Made by a program: the position numbers and the translations under genes. The notes under the pieces were generated by a model. That model saw only the letters and a list, made by a program, of their open reading frames with translations, made no database searches and was not told the origin of the DNA. Shown one piece after another: positions 5,701 to 6,698 of a stretch of DNA of 6,698 bases (position 1 is the stretch's first letter; every line of letters starts with the position of its first letter). Source of the DNA: Halothiobacillus neapolitanus (GTDB lineage: Bacteria; Pseudomonadota; Gammaproteobacteria; Halothiobacillales; Halothiobacillaceae); NCBI GenBank assembly GCA_020721485.1, contig DYMR01000058.1:4095-10792 (forward strand), given 5' to 3'.

Positions 5701-6698
5701 ATGCAAATCGGTACCAGCCTGACCCATTGCCTGATTGACCGCCAGCGTGACCACGCCGGCGCCACCGGCGAATTCACCCTGCTGATGAACGACATCGTCA
5801 GCGCCTGCAAAGTGATTGGCAGCCAAGTGAAAAAGGGCAACCTCATCGGCATTTTGGGTTCTGCGGACACCGAAAATGTGCAAGGCGAAACCCAAAAGAA
5901 ACTGGACATCATTTCCAACGATGTGTTCACCCACACACTGATGTACGGCGGGCAAGTGGCGGCACTGGCCTCCGAAGAAATGGACGAGGTGTATCACCTG
6001 CCGGCGCAACTGCAACGCGGCAAATACCTGTGCGTGTACGATCCGCTCGATGGCTCCTCGAACATTGATGTGAATGTCACCGTCGGCACGATTTTCTCCG
6101 TCCTGCGCGCACCCGCCGGCGTGGAAAACCCCACCGAGCAAGACTTCCTGCAAGCCGGCACCGAGCAAGTCGCCGCCGGGTACTGCATCTATGGCCCGTC
6201 CACCATCATGGTGCTGACCACCGGCCACGGCGTTCACGGCTACACACTCGATCAAGACATCGGTGAATTCAAACTCACCCACCCGAACATCACCATCCCG
6301 GAAGATACCAAAGAATTCGCCATCAACATGTCGAACCAACGCTTCTGGGATGCCCCCGTCAAGCACTACATCGACGAGTGCCTGGCCGGTAAAGAAGGCC
6401 CGCGCGGTAAAGATTTCAACATGCGCTGGGTTGCGTCCATGGTGGCAGAAGTGCACCGCATCCTCACCCGTGGCGGCATCTTCATGTACCCGATCGACAG
6501 CAAAATGCGCGACAAAGGCGGCAAACTGCGCCTGATGTACGAAGCAAACCCGATGGCGATGATTATCGAACAAGCGGGCGGCCTGGCCATTACCGGCCCG
6601 GATCGCATCATGACCATCAAGCCGAGCAAGCTGCACCAGCGCGTGCCGGTGATTTTGGGCTCGAAAAACGAAGTGCAAGTCGTGTGGGATTACCACAA
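5701..6698 (+). CDS. fbp: Class I fructose-1,6-bisphosphatase (3' end cut by window)
   Basis: 332 complete codons run to the right edge with no stop. Family members are about 330-340 residues, so only a few are probably missing. The enzyme hydrolyses fructose 1,6-bisphosphate to fructose 6-phosphate in the cytoplasm, serving gluconeogenesis and, in autotrophs, the Calvin cycle. Class I signatures are clear: the metal-ligand pair E92-E93 (SEEMDEV), the active-site loop [12 protein letters not shown] (114-125) with metal-binding D114 and D117, and [14 protein letters not shown] (273-286) with K275 and E281 at the sugar-phosphate and metal sites. The N-terminal stretch ([16 protein letters not shown], 23-37 region) corresponds to the AMP-site area of allosteric homologues, but whether AMP regulates this one is not visible. 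AAGGAG at 5689-5694 fixes the start. The gene is divergent from the phosphofructokinase gene, its metabolic counterpart. Confidence 0.97.
   Translation, partial: MQIGTSLTHCLIDRQRDHAGATGEFTLLMNDIVSACKVIGSQVKKGNLIGILGSADTENVQGETQKKLDIISNDVFTHTLMYGGQVAALASEEMDEVYHLPAQLQRGKYLCVYDPLDGSSNIDVNVTVGTIFSVLRAPAGVENPTEQDFLQAGTEQVAAGYCIYGPSTIMVLTTGHGVHGYTLDQDIGEFKLTHPNITIPEDTKEFAINMSNQRFWDAPVKHYIDECLAGKEGPRGKDFNMRWVASMVAEVHRILTRGGIFMYPIDSKMRDKGGKLRLMYEANPMAMIIEQAGGLAITGPDRIMTIKPSKLHQRVPVILGSKNEVQVVWDYH

Noticed and set aside
5630..5722. Short leader peptide frame starting ATGAATCGC upstream of fbp
   Set aside because: Its start codon lies between the predicted -35 and -10 boxes, before the likely transcript start. 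It has no ribosome binding site, and its 30 residues show no run of any amino acid suggesting attenuation.
5638..6696. Long open frame on the minus strand opposite fbp (about 350 codons)
   Set aside because: It lies entirely antisense to a confidently identified fructose-1,6-bisphosphatase. Its product is a His/Ala/Val-rich sequence with no recognisable domain, as expected from the antisense of GC-rich coding sequence.
1..6698. Mobile elements, CRISPR arrays, tRNA or rRNA genes, toxin-antitoxin or defence genes
   Set aside because: I looked for transposase or integrase motifs, regularly spaced repeats, terminal inverted repeats with target duplications and RNA gene signatures and saw none; the intergenic gaps are all under 200 bases.

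Overview
The window carries nine clear genes, one of them cut by the right edge, plus a doubtful gene tail at the left edge. The DNA is GC-rich and densely coded. The gene content points to a proteobacterium, most likely a gammaproteobacterium with autotrophic or methylotrophic sugar-phosphate metabolism: a class I fructose-1,6-bisphosphatase faces a short PPi-type phosphofructokinase, and there is a YcgR-like PilZ protein. A sulfur oxidiser of the Halothiobacillus kind would fit, but that is inference and not shown by the sequence.

Layout. Positions 1-653, plus strand: a molybdopterin synthase small subunit (moaD) followed closely by a small two-helix membrane protein. Positions 654-2210, plus strand: two carbohydrate-related genes. 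The first is a 103-residue stand-alone glycogen-recognition-like domain. The second is a YeaD-type D-hexose-6-phosphate mutarotase. It ends at a strong hairpin that sits between it and a convergent PilZ-domain gene (2244-2948, minus). Positions 3126-4318, plus strand: a DUF4337 membrane protein overlaps by four bases a PAP2-type membrane phosphatase. Positions 4320-5570, minus strand: a phosphofructokinase of the PPi-dependent class, which converges on the PAP2 gene with one base between the stop codons. Positions 5701-6698, plus strand: fbp, divergent from the phosphofructokinase gene across a 130-bp control region with a good sigma70-like promoter.

How the genes fit together. The phosphofructokinase and fructose-1,6-bisphosphatase act in opposite directions on fructose 6-phosphate / fructose 1,6-bisphosphate. 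The mutarotase and the glycogen-domain protein suggest hexose-phosphate and storage-polysaccharide metabolism nearby. The moaD, PilZ and DUF4337/PAP2 genes look unrelated to this theme.

No mobile element, CRISPR array, tRNA or rRNA gene was seen. Nothing amounts to a clearly new multi-gene system. The most notable point is that the phosphofructokinase has Gly where PPi-dependent enzymes normally carry Asp at the phosphoryl-donor position.
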